Origin: Roseibium denhamense
GTDB taxonomy: Bacteria > Pseudomonadota > Alphaproteobacteria > Rhizobiales > Stappiaceae
Direction of reading: 5' to 3'
DNA length: 64,000 nucleotides
Assembly: GCF_009711415.1 (NCBI RefSeq)
Contig: NZ_SMLZ01000105.1
Coordinates: 60,779 to 124,778, forward strand
Each line of letters opens with the position of its first letter. Within the stretch, counting starts at the first letter, position 1. Below are positions 52,567 through 62,331 of this stretch, piece by piece. The translations under genes were made by a program, and so were the position numbers. Below the pieces are notes generated by a model. The model saw only the letters and a list, made by a program, of their open reading frames with translations. It was not told the origin of the DNA and made no database searches.

Positions 52567-55251
52567 GTGCAAACGGTCGCCGCGCAGCCATTGCCTGCCC
52601 AAGCGGGCCAGAACCCGGCTCCAATTGATCTTGAGCCGGGCACCGAGCTGCGCGCCAAGGTGGAGAGCAATCTGCCGGGAGGATTGGTCCGCCTTACTCA
52701 GGCAAATTCAAACACGCGGCTCGACCTCAGGGTGCCCGCGCCGCTTCCTGTCGGCGCTGATGTCGTGGTGAACGTTTCGGGAAGCCGTCAGCAGCCGCAG
52801 ATCCAGATTACAGTGCCGCAGGCCCCAGCAGCCTCCGGGCCTTCAGCTGAAACCTCCGCTGCGCAAAACGCGCCGGCAAAAGCCGCGCCGCCGCCGTCTG
52901 GTTCGGCGCCTGGTCCGGCATCAGGTCCGTCCAATGGGCAGGCGGCAAATGCGCAGGCGAAAACTGGGCAGCCCGCCAACCCGGCCCCGGCGCGTCCTCT
53001 TCCGGCCAATTCAGCTCCAGTCCTCCCTTCTGTGGCCAATCCGGCACCGGCGAGCGGGCAGCCCCCCGCCAGCGCCGCTGTTCAAGCGCCGCTTCCGTCT
53101 CAGCCGCAGCTTGCCTTGCCGCTCACCCCGTCCGTCTCCAGTGCCGCGCTGTTTGCCCAGGCAACCGGACAGGCCGTCCCGTTTGCCCCGCAAGGGCAGG
53201 GGGCTGGCATTCCTGCCGCCGTGCCGCTCCCCTCACGCCCGCCTGCTAGCAGCGGCCAGGCTCCTGTACAGAGCGCCGTAATTTCGAACCAACTGCCGTC
53301 CGGTCCGCAGACTGTGCAAGCCCCTGTCGGTGGGGCACCTGGTGCCGGCCTTGTATCTGCGCCCGGGCCGGCTGCTCCGTTGGGCCAGGCCCCGGTAGTG
53401 CCGCCGCAACCAGGTGTGGCGGCATCCGCGCCGGTGCCGCAGGGCGCGGCTGTTGCGCCATCGCTGCCGGGCCAAACTGCTTCAGGTCCTGTCCCCGGAG
53501 GCCCGCAGCCCCCGCTGACCGTTGCATCACAGGGTCCGGGAGGTCCGCCCGCACCGGGGCAAGCAGCGGCAGCTGCGCTCACCCCGGGTGCCACCGGTCA
53601 ATCATCGGGGGCGCAGCAAATGGCCCCTGTTGCAGGTGGCACAGGAGGAGCCATAGCTGGCGGTTCAGCCGCAGGCGCGGCACCGCTTGCCGCCGGAACT
53701 CAAGCCGCTCCGCCTGCAGGGCAGCCGGTCACGGCCCAAACCCTGCCAGCTGGGCAGACCCCTGTCTCTAGCCATGCGCCCGCGCTGGGTGGTGTTGCAA
53801 ACCCGCCAGGGGCTGGCGGACAGCCGAGCCCCTTTGCCGCCGGTGCGGGCGCATCCGGACAAGCTGCACCGCCCTCGTCAAGTGCACCCTTGCCAGGTTC
53901 CGGTCAATCAGCGCCGCAGGGTGGAGCCGTTGCTCAGCCTGGCAGCCAAATGCCGGGGGCTCCAGCTTCCGGACCCGTGGCGGCAAGCCCTCCCGCAATG
54001 TCCGGGCAGGGGCCTGCACAGATTTCTCCATCTCAGGGCGGTTTGCCTGCCGGATCTTCCGCCACTTCACAGCCCGGCTCGGGTGCGCAGCCTGCTTCCG
54101 CGCCAACCGGCCCCGGGCCGTCGGCCGGGTTGATGTCGGGCGCACTCGCGTCTGCTTCGGGCAGCTCAACCCCTGTGACAGGTCACTTTTCTCAGGCCTA
54201 TACGGGGGCCTATCCAGCCGCGGGCACGGTTTCCGGGGGGATTCCCGGCCCAGGTGCTTCCGGGCAATCCGCGCCTGGCCAAGCACCTCAGATCCCTCCG
54301 GGCGCATCCGCGTCCGTACAAAAGGCGGCAACGCAATTGGCGCGGCCGCTGGGTGAACAACAGGCCGGACTTGCCAGCCTGTTTGCCCAGATTGGTGCGC
54401 TCGCATCTGCCCAGTCCGCGGGGCAGGTGTCCTTGCCGGAACCCGTTCAAAAAGCAATGCAGCAGATCCTTGGCTTGCGGCTGAATTCCGCTCAGATGCC
54501 GACGGCGGAGGATTTGCAAACTGCTATGCGCCAATCCGGCCAGTTCCGTGAGGCCGGATTGTTGCGCGCTGCAGGTCCACAGACATCGGCGCTACCTGAC
54601 TTGAAATCCGCGCTGATGTCATTCCGCGCCTTGCTGCAACACCTCGGGGCGGACAGTCAGGTGACCCGGCCGGCCCGCCAGCCGTCCGTACCAACCCGCA
54701 AGGGTGGGCCCGAAGGACAGGCGCCGCAGCGGGCGGGGGGCTTCTGGTCCGGCGCCGCGCCGCAAAACCTGCAGGCGCTGATGAAGGAAACCGATGCGGC
54801 GCTTGCCCGCATGCGCCTGACCCAGCTGGTAAACGCAGGACTTGCCGGGGACGACGGGCCGCAGGCTGCCAGTGCCCGGGCCATGGACACTGTTGTCGAA
54901 TTGCCGATTGCGTTCGGTCAGGAAACCGGCGTCTTGCAGATGCAGATCGGCCGTGACGGTGCCAACAAGGAGGAGGACGGTGAGGCGGACTCTGCCTGGC
55001 GGCTCCGCTTCGCCATGGATTTGACGGCAACCGGTCCAATTGAGGCAGCTGTTACCCTTCGTGGCGGCGGCACATATGTCTCCCTTTGGGTGGACCGGAA
55101 GGAAACGCTGGATACGTTGAAGGGGTTGCTGGACACCATGGAAGCCGCCTTTGCCGATGCCGGTCTCGATCTTCAGGAGCTCAGGTTCATGCGAGGGCTT
55201 CCCCCTAAAACCGCCGCGAAATACGGCAGCCTGATCAACCGCCAATCGTGA
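52567..55251 (+). CDS. FliK-like hook-length control protein, Pro/Ala/Gln-rich
   Basis: About 894 residues. The GTG at 52567 (or the TTG at 52564) follows GGAGTAGCGGAA; the frame itself opens upstream at 52474. After about 60 folded residues the protein is a very long disordered region (about 90-620) dominated by Pro, Ala, Gly, Gln and Ser. The C-terminal 150 residues (AMDTVVELPIAFGQETGVLQ, YVSLWVDRKETLDTLKGLLD, AGLDLQELRFMRGLP) match the FliK C-terminal domain that meets FlhB during the export switch. The next gene encodes an FlhB-domain protein, which fits. The flagellar structural genes are not in this window. Confidence 0.85.
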   Translation: MQTVAAQPLPAQAGQNPAPIDLEPGTELRAKVESNLPGGLVRLTQANSNTRLDLRVPAPLPVGADVVVNVSGSRQQPQIQITVPQAPAASGPSAETSAAQNAPAKAAPPPSGSAPGPASGPSNGQAANAQAKTGQPANPAPARPLPANSAPVLPSVANPAPASGQPPASAAVQAPLPSQPQLALPLTPSVSSAALFAQATGQAVPFAPQGQGAGIPAAVPLPSRPPASSGQAPVQSAVISNQLPSGPQTVQAPVGGAPGAGLVSAPGPAAPLGQAPVVPPQPGVAASAPVPQGAAVAPSLPGQTASGPVPGGPQPPLTVASQGPGGPPAPGQAAAAALTPGATGQSSGAQQMAPVAGGTGGAIAGGSAAGAAPLAAGTQAAPPAGQPVTAQTLPAGQTPVSSHAPALGGVANPPGAGGQPSPFAAGAGASGQAAPPSSSAPLPGSGQSAPQGGAVAQPGSQMPGAPASGPVAASPPAMSGQGPAQISPSQGGLPAGSSATSQPGSGAQPASAPTGPGPSAGLMSGALASASGSSTPVTGHFSQAYTGAYPAAGTVSGGIPGPGASGQSAPGQAPQIPPGASASVQKAATQLARPLGEQQAGLASLFAQIGALASAQSAGQVSLPEPVQKAMQQILGLRLNSAQMPTAEDLQTAMRQSGQFREAGLLRAAGPQTSALPDLKSALMSFRALLQHLGADSQVTRPARQPSVPTRKGGPEGQAPQRAGGFWSGAAPQNLQALMKETDAALARMRLTQLVNAGLAGDDGPQAASARAMDTVVELPIAFGQETGVLQMQIGRDGANKEEDGEADSAWRLRFAMDLTATGPIEAAVTLRGGGTYVSLWVDRKETLDTLKGLLDTMEAAFADAGLDLQELRFMRGLPPKTAAKYGSLINRQS

Positions 55252-55259
55252 GCCTGAAA

Positions 55260-55541
55260 ATGTCCTCCGATAAACCCAGCAACAAGATCGCAATCGCTCT
55301 TCAATATGAAAATGAAGGCGCGCCGATTGTCACGGCAAAGGGCAGGGGCGTTGCGGCCGAGCGGATCGAGGAAATTGCGCGCGAAGCAGGTGTTCCTATC
55401 GAGCAAAACCCGATGATGGCGGAGGCCCTGTCCCAGATCGAGATCGATGAGGAAATTCCGGTGGAGCTTTATCAGGCGGTGGCGGTTCTGATCGGTTTCA
55501 TCATGCGCACCGGACATGCTCAGCACCCGCCGAAAAGCTGA
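55260..55541 (+). CDS. FlhB C-terminal-domain protein (FlhX/FhlB-like)
   Basis: A 93-residue cytosolic protein equivalent to the FlhB C-terminal domain: KIAIALQYENEGAPIVTAKG, AERIEEIAREAGVPIEQNPM and EEIPVELYQAVAVLIGFIM. The NPTH cleavage motif of full FlhB is absent. Such stand-alone proteins can replace a cleaved FlhB domain in the flagellar export gate. The ATG at 55260 is preferred; a GTG at 55248 overlapping the previous stop is possible. It is translationally linked to the FliK-like gene. Confidence 0.9.
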   Translation: MSSDKPSNKIAIALQYENEGAPIVTAKGRGVAAERIEEIAREAGVPIEQNPMMAEALSQIEIDEEIPVELYQAVAVLIGFIMRTGHAQHPPKS

Positions 55542-55713
55542 TCAAAGCGTCACCAATCCCCTGCTTGTGCGAAAGCATAGGCCCGGCATAAGCAAATGCT
55601 TGCAGGTTTGGCAATTCCCGGCTAGGCATCGGACCGGCGAGTTCCGGCGCTCCGGGCACCTCCCGTCCGTTCCATTGAGCGCCCCCGAAAACAAAAACAG
55701 GATTTGACACCTC

Positions 55714-57195
55714 ATGACGATTGTCGACGTACGCACTCCCGACCCGAAGAAATTCATCAAGGGCGCGACCGGCGATTGGGAAATCGTGATCGGTATGGAA
55801 GTGCATGCCCAGGTCACGTCCGAAGCCAAACTCTTCTCCGGTGCATCGACCGAATTCGGCAAGGATCCGAACGACAACGTGTCGCTGGTTGACGCGGCCA
55901 TGCCCGGTATGCTGCCTGTGATCAACGAAGAGTGTGTCCGCCAGGCAATCCGCACAGGTCTTGGCCTGAAAGCGGAGATCAACCTGAAATCGGTTTTTGA
56001 CCGCAAGAACTACTTCTATCCCGATTTGCCGCAGGGCTACCAGATTTCCCAGTTCAAGCAGCCGATTGTCGGTGAGGGCAAGATCCTCTTGGACATGCCG
56101 GACGAACAGGTCGAGATCGGCGTGGAGCGCCTGCATCTGGAGCAGGATGCCGGTAAGTCCCTGCACGACCAGCATCCGTCCATGTCCTTTGTGGACCTGA
56201 ACCGGTCGGGCGTTGCGCTGATGGAAATCGTTTCCAAGCCGGATCTGCGCTCTGCGGACGAGGCAAAGGCTTATCTGACAAAGCTGCGCACGATCCTGCG
56301 CTATCTGGGCACCTGCGACGGCAACATGGATCAGGGCTCTATGCGGGCGGACGTCAACGTTTCCATCCGCCGGCCCGGTGGTGAATTCGGCACGCGCTGC
56401 GAGATCAAGAACGTCAACTCGATCCGGTTTGTCGGCCAGGCGATTGAGTATGAAGCGCGCCGCCAGATGGCAATCCTGGAAGACGGCGGCAGCATCGATC
56501 AGGAAACCCGCCTGTTCGACAGCGTCAAGGGCGAGACCCGCTCCATGCGCTCCAAGGAAGAAGCGCACGACTACCGTTACTTCCCGGATCCCGATCTGCT
56601 CCCGCTAGAGTTCACGCAGAGCTTCGTCGATGACCTTGCCAAAGACCTGCCGGAGCTGCCGGACGACAAGAAAGACCGCTTCGTCAAAGACTTCGGTCTA
56701 ACCGCCTATGACGCGGACGTGCTTGTCATGGAAAAGGCGTCAGCTGATTTCTTCGAGGAAGTCGCCAAGGGCCGTGATGCCAAGCTGGCCGCCAACTGGC
56801 TGATCAACGAATTGTTCGGCCGCCTCAACAAGGAAGGCAAGGATCTGGCGGGTTCGCCGGTTTCAGCTGCCCAGCTCGGCGGCATTGTCGACCTGATCAA
56901 AGCGGGTACAATTTCCGGCAAGATTGCGAAGGACGTCTTCGAAATCGTCTGGACAGAAGGCGGTGACCCGGCGCAAATCGTCGAAGAGCGCGGCATGAAG
57001 CAGGTCACGGACCTCGGGGCCATCGAGGCGATTGTCGATGAAATCATCGCCGCCAACCCGGACAAGGTTGAGCAGGCCAAGGACAAGCCGAACCTCGTCG
57101 GCTGGTTTGTCGGTCAGGTGATGAAAGCCTCCAAGGGCAAAGCCAACCCGCAGGCGGTCAACGATCTTTTGAAGCAGAAGATCGGTCTGGAGTAA
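55714..57195 (+). CDS. gatB: Asp-tRNA(Asn)/Glu-tRNA(Gln) amidotransferase subunit B
   Basis: A 493-residue GatB, the ATP-dependent kinase-like subunit of GatCAB that activates misacylated tRNA for amidation. It has [20 protein letters not shown], the strongly conserved [40 protein letters not shown] and the C-terminal YqeY-like domain used for tRNA recognition. No gatA or gatC lies beside it, so the genes are unlinked. A terminator follows at 57218. Confidence 0.97.
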   Translation: MTIVDVRTPDPKKFIKGATGDWEIVIGMEVHAQVTSEAKLFSGASTEFGKDPNDNVSLVDAAMPGMLPVINEECVRQAIRTGLGLKAEINLKSVFDRKNYFYPDLPQGYQISQFKQPIVGEGKILLDMPDEQVEIGVERLHLEQDAGKSLHDQHPSMSFVDLNRSGVALMEIVSKPDLRSADEAKAYLTKLRTILRYLGTCDGNMDQGSMRADVNVSIRRPGGEFGTRCEIKNVNSIRFVGQAIEYEARRQMAILEDGGSIDQETRLFDSVKGETRSMRSKEEAHDYRYFPDPDLLPLEFTQSFVDDLAKDLPELPDDKKDRFVKDFGLTAYDADVLVMEKASADFFEEVAKGRDAKLAANWLINELFGRLNKEGKDLAGSPVSAAQLGGIVDLIKAGTISGKIAKDVFEIVWTEGGDPAQIVEERGMKQVTDLGAIEAIVDEIIAANPDKVEQAKDKPNLVGWFVGQVMKASKGKANPQAVNDLLKQKIGLE

Positions 57196-57217
57196 GTTCG
57201 GTAACTTTCGAAAAAAG

Positions 57218-57246
57218 AAGGGCTTCGGGGTACCGGAGCCCTTTTT
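57218..57246 (+). terminator. Rho-independent terminator of gatB
   Basis: The stem AAGGGCTTCGG/CCGGAGCCCTT (one G-T pair) with loop GGTA is followed by TTT. It lies 22 bp after the gatB stop. Confidence 0.88.
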
Positions 57247-57302
57247 CGTTCCGTTGCTGGCCCTGTTTATTATTGAGGTTTCGCTAATCGGAATTTTTTA
57301 CA

Positions 57303-57635
57303 TTACGCTCCGTCCGGAAGTTTCGTGGCCAGATCATACTTCTCCGATGTGGCATTGAATTTCCGTGCCACAGCCGCACCCAGATCAATGCCCATTTGGT
57401 CCGCCAAAAGGTCGAGCGCGATGATCGCATCGGCCATTTCATCGGCAACGTCCTGAAGGTCTGAGGTTGACCCTTTGATACCGCGGGTTCCGCGCAGATA
57501 CTTCTTCAAGGCTTCGGCGACCTCACCAAATTCGCCCGCGACCTCAAGGCCCCGGAAGGCGATGTCGGCCTGGTCGTTGCCCGGCCATTCCTTCTGGCGG
57601 GTGATATTGGCCTTGCGGAGATCGGAAAACATCAT
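57303..57635 (-). CDS. MazG-like nucleotide pyrophosphohydrolase
   Basis: A 110-residue all-alpha NTP-PPase. The start MMFSDLRKANITRQKEWPGN at 57635 follows AAGGA. The metal-binding pattern is VAGEFGEVAEALKKYLRG (ExxE) with DVADEMADAIIALDLLADQM (ExxD). It probably hydrolyses non-canonical or excess NTPs. It is divergent from the GT39 gene. Confidence 0.85.
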   Translation of the reverse strand: MMFSDLRKANITRQKEWPGNDQADIAFRGLEVAGEFGEVAEALKKYLRGTRGIKGSTSDLQDVADEMADAIIALDLLADQMGIDLGAAVARKFNATSEKYDLATKLPDGA

Positions 57636-57781
57636 GGAGCCGTTCCTTGAACCGAATTGACTGCCAGGATCATTGATCCGCCACACCGGTATTCGTCAAG
57701 GAATGGAATGCAAGGCTATGGGTTTTCCGCTGAAGATGCGCTAAACGGCTTTCCCATCAGCATCAACCTGCATCGGCCTTC

Positions 57782-59326
57782 ATGACCGCTTCTTCAGTTT
57801 TTGACCGCCGCAGATCCGCCCCGTTCTTCGCCACCCCATTAGGCGTGTGGGCCATCGTTGCGCTATGGGGCGTGTCGCATCTTCTCTTGAGGGCGCTGAG
57901 TTCTCCGGTTCTGGGTACGGACGACATGTTCGAAAACGTGCTCGTCCAGACACTCGAACCTGGATACATGCTGCGGCAGCCGCCGCTTTACGAATGGCTC
58001 CTGTGGTCGGCACAGCAGGCTTTTGGCCCGACGCTCTGGGCCGCATTGTTTGTGAAATACGGGCTGATCTCGGTCGCCGCGCTGTTTCTGTTTCTCATTG
58101 CCCGCAAGGCGATTGCAGATCCGGCGCTGGCTGCGCTCTGCGCCTTTTCCTATTCGCTATATTACCAGTTTGGCTGGAACCTGCATGAGGGGGTAACGCA
58201 TACGGTCGTGTTGACCACGGCGTGTGCCATGAGCGCCTTCTTCTTCATCAAGGCGCTCGAGACACGTCAGCTTGGCTATTATCTTCTGTTCGGGGCTGCT
58301 GCCGGGGCCGGTCTGCTGGGCAAGCACTCCTATCCGATCTTTGTGGCAGCGCTCCTGATTGCGGCCGGTTCGGACCGGGCGTGGCGGCCGCGCCTACGGC
58401 TGGCTGGTCTTGTGCTGGTCCCCGTTGCGGCCGTCATCGTTTATAGCCCCTATGCTTATTGGATCTTGAGCGAAGGGTTACGGCTCCTGTCGTCAGTGTC
58501 GCAAACGATGGGTGTAACGGCCGAGACCTCCCACATGCTGCGGGCCGGTGAGGGGCTCGGAAAACTGGCATTCGGGCTGGTAGGGTTTTCCGTCCCTCTT
58601 GTCCCTTTGCTGCTGGTCCTGTTCTGGCCGCGATATCTGGGCCGGAAGACGCCGCTAAAACCTGCGGTGAATGATGCCGCCCGTTTGTGCGGACGTACGG
58701 TTCTTGTCATGATTGTCCTGACTGCCGTCATGATCGCAATCACAGGGGCAACCTACGTGAAAGAGCGGCACATGCATCCTTTGCTGCTGTTGCTGCCGAT
58801 CTTCCTGTTCGCGGATCTGGAGCGTTTCGGCTTTGAGCGTCAGTGGCGCTGGCTTGGTGTGGCCGTTGCTGCGCTGGTCGTTGTCGTCTTCATGGCCCGT
58901 GTGCCGGGTCTGGTGGCACCTGACCGCTTCTGGTGCGGGGGCAAGTGCCGCCACATGAAACCCTATGACGATCTGAAGGAACCCCTTGCCGGTATTGGGG
59001 CCTCGCAGGCCACGCTGATTGCGGACAACGGCTATACCGGTGGAAACCTTAGGGTGCTGTTCCCACAGGCAAGAATTGTCACCCATTCCATTCCAGCGCG
59101 CATTCCCCCGAGAAACAAATGTTTCTTCATTTGGGAAGGGGGAGAGGAAAAGCCCGCCTTAAGCGCTGCCGAAGTCCTCAAAGCCGAAGCCCGCTTTGAG
59201 GAAACAAGCATCTTATCGGCAACCTATCTGACCGGCGCCTGGCCTCATATCATCCAACCAGACGGCTGGCGCACGACCTGGTGGGGTGTGGCTGAAATCG
59301 AACCGTCCGCCGGTGCTTGCCAATAA
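57782..59326 (+). CDS. Glycosyltransferase family 39-like membrane protein
   Basis: A 514-residue integral membrane protein with about 10-12 segments. The early periplasmic loop LGTDDMFENV carries the Asp pair of GT-C enzymes, and RQPPLYEWLLW follows as in ArnT/PMT-like transferases. These use lipid-phosphate sugars at the periplasmic face, for example on lipid A or surface glycans. A soluble C-terminal domain of about 130 residues is present. A GNAT gene follows 22 bp downstream. Confidence 0.88.
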   Translation: MTASSVFDRRRSAPFFATPLGVWAIVALWGVSHLLLRALSSPVLGTDDMFENVLVQTLEPGYMLRQPPLYEWLLWSAQQAFGPTLWAALFVKYGLISVAALFLFLIARKAIADPALAALCAFSYSLYYQFGWNLHEGVTHTVVLTTACAMSAFFFIKALETRQLGYYLLFGAAAGAGLLGKHSYPIFVAALLIAAGSDRAWRPRLRLAGLVLVPVAAVIVYSPYAYWILSEGLRLLSSVSQTMGVTAETSHMLRAGEGLGKLAFGLVGFSVPLVPLLLVLFWPRYLGRKTPLKPAVNDAARLCGRTVLVMIVLTAVMIAITGATYVKERHMHPLLLLLPIFLFADLERFGFERQWRWLGVAVAALVVVVFMARVPGLVAPDRFWCGGKCRHMKPYDDLKEPLAGIGASQATLIADNGYTGGNLRVLFPQARIVTHSIPARIPPRNKCFFIWEGGEEKPALSAAEVLKAEARFEETSILSATYLTGAWPHIIQPDGWRTTWWGVAEIEPSAGACQ

Positions 59327-59348
59327 TCATGTCCAACTCCCGGATCCC

Positions 59349-59813
59349 ATGACTGACCCAATTCGCATCGAAAAAGCAGAGCCTTCTCATCTCCAGGAGC
59401 TGGTTGCCATCATCAATGCCGGGGCCACGCGTGTCCGCGAAGACAAAGAATTTGCTGACTGGCAGGATTATAGATCTGCCTTTGAGGCCATGCGGGCTGC
59501 GCCTGAAATGGACATCTATGTTGCCTTGAACTCAGCGGGAGAAGTTGTCGGAACCTTCCAAATCCACTTCCTCAAGGGGCTGGCGTTTCAAGGGCGGCCG
59601 CGTGTTGAGCTGGAGAGCGTGCATGTGCGCGCCGACCAGCAGGGCACGGGGGTCGGCCGGAAAATGATGGCCTTTGCGCAGGAGTTGGCCGAGCGGGCAA
59701 ATGCATGCATTATCCAGCTGACATCCAACAAGGAGCGCGAGGGCTCCCACCACTTCTACAAGCGCCTCGGCTATGATCAGAGCCATCTTGGATACAAGAA
59801 GATGCTGATGTGA
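59349..59813 (+). CDS. GNAT-family N-acetyltransferase
   Basis: A 154-residue acetyltransferase starting MTDPIRIEKAEPSHLQELVA. The acetyl-CoA site is ESVHVRADQQGTGVGRKMMA (Q-x-x-G-x-G). The tail SHHFYKRLGYDQSHLGYKKM is typical of this superfamily. The longer frame from 59286 overlaps the GT39 gene and is rejected. The substrate is unknown. Confidence 0.9.
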   Translation: MTDPIRIEKAEPSHLQELVAIINAGATRVREDKEFADWQDYRSAFEAMRAAPEMDIYVALNSAGEVVGTFQIHFLKGLAFQGRPRVELESVHVRADQQGTGVGRKMMAFAQELAERANACIIQLTSNKEREGSHHFYKRLGYDQSHLGYKKMLM

Positions 59814-59850
59814 CCAGCCGGGCCGGGACCTTTAAGCCGGGAGCCTGTGC

Positions 59851-60565
59851 ATGACCGTTCACCAGACCGCGCCTATTGATCTTTACTTCTGGCCGACACC
59901 CAACGGCTGGAAGGCCTCGATCATGCTGGAGGAGCTGGAGGTTCCCTATCGCTTGAACCTCGTCAATATCGGCAAGGGCGAACAGTTCGCGCCTGATTTC
60001 CTCGCCATCTCGCCCAACAACCGCATGCCGGCCATTCTCGATCCGGAAGGACCGGATGGTGACCCGATTTCGGTGTTCGAATCCGGTGCAATTCTGCAGT
60101 ATCTCGGCCGGAAATTCGGCAAGTTCTATCCGCAGGATGAACGCCGCCGGGTCGAGGTGGAGGAATGGCTCATGTGGCAGATGGGCGGGTTCGGGCCCAT
60201 GCTCGGGCAAAGTCATCATTTCCGGCAATACGCACCGGAAAAAGTGCCTTATGCCATCGAGCGCTACGACAACGAGGTTCAGCGGCGTTTATGGCGTCCT
60301 CAACCGCAGGCTTGACGGGCGGGACTATATCGCAGCCGGTGACTTTACCATTGCGGACATTGCAAGCATCGGCTGGGCGCAGCGCTTCAAGCGCCACGCG
60401 GTCGATCTTGATGACTTTCCAAATGTCAAAGCCTGGCGGGAACGGATCTTGGCCCGGCCCGGCGTTCAAAAGGGGCTGAAGGCCGGCGAGGCGGAGGAGA
60501 AGACACTCGTCATCGGCAAGGACAAGGAAGCCCAGTCAGTGCTTTTCGGGCAAAAGGCACGCTAG
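59851..60565 (+). pseudogene. Frameshifted glutathione S-transferase (YfcG-like)
   Basis: The N-terminal thioredoxin-like part starts at the ATG at 59851 behind GGGAG: IDLYFWPTPNGWKASIMLEE and NNRMPAILDPEGPDG, FESGAILQYLGRKFG. It runs to YDNEVQRR at about 60285, then meets a stop. The C-terminal domain continues in another frame: YGVLNRRLDGRDYIAAGDFT and IADIASIGWAQRFK through to the stop at 60565. One extra base near 60285-60290 explains the break. Together they would give about 237 residues, the normal length of the YfcG/YghU-type disulfide reductases. Either a real mutation or a sequence error. Confidence 0.85.
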
Positions 60566-60600
60566 AGCATCGGGCGTTTTTGTTTGAAACGCCAGAAGCT
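60563..60600 (+). repeat. Partial copy of the dispersed repeat hairpin
   Basis: TAGAGCATCGGGCGTTTTTG followed by TTTGAAACGCC matches the hairpin arm of the repeat at 26401. The closing arm is degenerate. Its first three bases are the stop codon of the glutathione transferase frame. Confidence 0.65.
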
Positions 60601-60630
60601 GTTATCGCCGCGTCCAACCCGCCGCAGTGT

Positions 60631-61131
60631 CTATTTCAGTCTGGTCCAAATCTCGGTTTCGCACACATTGAAGACAACGCGGACGCAGCCCTTGATTTCC
60701 AGCTGTGCCGGCGACTTGAGGCGCACTTTGGCATTCGCGCTTATGCCCCGGCGCGGATCGTAAACCCGGCCAGACCAGGCATTGCCGTCAGGTTGGAGCC
60801 GCCACAACACCTTCAGACCAAGCACCTTGCGGCCGCGTTTGGAGCTGTCCCGGTTGTTTTCATCCAGGGTTGTCTCCATGGTTTTGCCCGGTGGCGGCGG
60901 AAACCGTACCAGCGTACCGCAGGGTGTCTTGCCGCAGGGCGCCACCTGAATGGTCGCGCCGGCTGGCGTCTTCCACTCTCCGGCAATGTCCGGAGCGGCG
61001 GCTGCCGGTACCGTTAAGCCCATCAATGCGGCGAGAAAACACAGGAAAACGGACCGCTTGGAAAGCGGGCTGCGGGAAATATATCTAATCAAAACAAAAC
61101 CCCATCGCGTTGCGATCAAAACATGCGCCAT
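60631..61131 (-). CDS. DUF2147 secreted protein, first of a tandem pair
   Basis: About 166 residues (start MAHVLIATRWGF at 61131; the exact start is uncertain) with a signal region ending around TVPAAAA. DUF2147 features are IAGEWKTPAGATIQVAPCG, KTPCGTLVRF, RKVLGLKVLWRLQPDGNAWS and GCVRVVFNVCETEIWTR. The Cys pairs suggest disulfides. The function of the family is unknown; the proteins are periplasmic lipocalin-like barrels. The neighbour at 61207-61629 is a paralogue. Confidence 0.82.
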   Translation of the reverse strand: MAHVLIATRWGFVLIRYISRSPLSKRSVFLCFLAALMGLTVPAAAAPDIAGEWKTPAGATIQVAPCGKTPCGTLVRFPPPPGKTMETTLDENNRDSSKRGRKVLGLKVLWRLQPDGNAWSGRVYDPRRGISANAKVRLKSPAQLEIKGCVRVVFNVCETEIWTRLK

Positions 61132-61206
61132 AGTCTTGATCAGCAAATGCGACGGGGCGATGGCCAAATCAAAAACGACTTGGCAAAACGACTGGGCAAA
61201 ACCGGT

Positions 61207-61629
61207 CTATTTCGTGCGGGTCCAGGTTTCACCCTTGCAGATGAGACCGCCCATGACACAACCTTCCAGCTTCAGCTTGTTCGCAGAGGTCAATTCGATA
61301 AAGCCGGTATAGGTCTTGCCGTCTTCCGCGTTGTAGACTTTGCCTTTCCATTGATTGTCCTTCTTCGTCGGCTTCATCGACTGAACAATCTGCACACCGA
61401 GCAGGGGGCGGCTGCGCTTGGAGGCGTCCGGATTTTGCGTGTCATTGCGCGGTTCGCGGAGCCAAATCAGCTTGCCGCAAAGTGAGCTGCCGCAATTGCT
61501 GATCCGGATTTTCGACGCGCCATTCGGACGGGCCCATTCGCCGGTGGCGTCAGCGGCCTGCACGGTGGACACGGGCAGCGTGAGAAGGGCGGCAGCACCA
61601 AGAGCTGCAGCGATTAGTTTGGATGTCAT
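61207..61629 (-). CDS. DUF2147 secreted protein, second of a tandem pair
   Basis: A 140-residue protein with signal peptide MTSKLIAAALGAAALLTLPV (cleavage near VQAADA). It has ATGEWARPNGASKIRISNCG, SSLCGKLIWLREP, RSRPLLGVQIVQSM, WKGKVYNAEDGKTYTGFIEL and GCVMGGLICKGETWTRTK, a complete DUF2147. It keeps the canonical NPDASKR-type linker, as NPDASKRSRPL, which the upstream paralogue lacks. AGGAAAGAATG marks the start. It is transcribed with the paralogue 75 bp downstream. Confidence 0.9.
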   Translation of the reverse strand: MTSKLIAAALGAAALLTLPVSTVQAADATGEWARPNGASKIRISNCGSSLCGKLIWLREPRNDTQNPDASKRSRPLLGVQIVQSMKPTKKDNQWKGKVYNAEDGKTYTGFIELTSANKLKLEGCVMGGLICKGETWTRTK

Positions 61630-62061
61630 TCTTTCCTCCCAACCGGAATTGCTTCCGTTTACGGAAAGGGAATGTAAAGGGTTCGGGATGTTCTGAAAAC
61701 CCGTGACCTAACGGCAGTCCTCCATATTTTTGAAATTTTAAACCCATTGAGTGGCTGGCTGATCCGTTCAATACCGAATTGGGAGATCAGACCAATCGTT
61801 TCCATGGTGAACAAAAGCTTGACCGCCTCAATCAAATTTTCGGAGAACTTGATTGATTTTCCTATGGAATTCGAAACGATATGGTTTCGGAAATCTGAAT
61901 TTCAGAAATATTTAAGCAATTGTTCGGGATCCGTTAAACCTACTTTTTAACGGGCTTTTTAACTGGCGCTGCTCAAGTAGAGGTCAAGAAACGTCGGGGA
62001 AAGCTTCAGATAAGCTTGCGTTTCTAAGGAAGTCATACAGACCAATTAAGGGGAGCGTGAC
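61630..62061. other. Gene-free AT-richer region
   Basis: About 430 bases between the DUF2147 pair and the Sel1-like gene, lower in GC than the genes around it. No RNA gene or protein gene is supported; it should contain two divergent promoters. Confidence 0.45.
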
Positions 62062-62331
62062 ATGGCTCGTTTTGAAGTACATTCGGCCGATATGGCCATT
62101 CTGGGTGAAAAGGCCGTTACAGCCGACATTCTGTTTCAGATGGGGCTGGACAGCGCGTGCGGACGCCAAGGTGCTGCTGATCTTGTGACCGCGCATAAGT
62201 GGTTCAACATTGCGGCTCTGAAGGGCAACAGCGAAGCTGCCAAATACCGGAAGGAAATCTCCGGTGAAATGAGCGCATCCGAAATTGCCGAGGCACAGCG
62301 CAGCGCGCGCGAATGGCTGGCGATGCATTGA
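62062..62331 (+). CDS. Sel1-like repeat small protein
   Basis: An 89-residue protein with one Sel1-like repeat: ADILFQMGLDSACGRQGAAD followed by LVTAHKWFNIAALKGNSEAA. It then reads EMSASEIAEAQRSAREWLAM. This single-repeat form with the AHKWFNIAALKG core is widespread in Hyphomicrobiales. GGGGAG lies 6 bases before the ATG. A scaffold role is assumed from the family. Confidence 0.88.
   Translation: MARFEVHSADMAILGEKAVTADILFQMGLDSACGRQGAADLVTAHKWFNIAALKGNSEAAKYRKEISGEMSASEIAEAQRSAREWLAMH

Noticed and set aside
53011..54457. Several minus-strand frames inside the FliK-like gene
   Set aside because: They are products of the low-complexity Pro/Ala codons on the plus strand.
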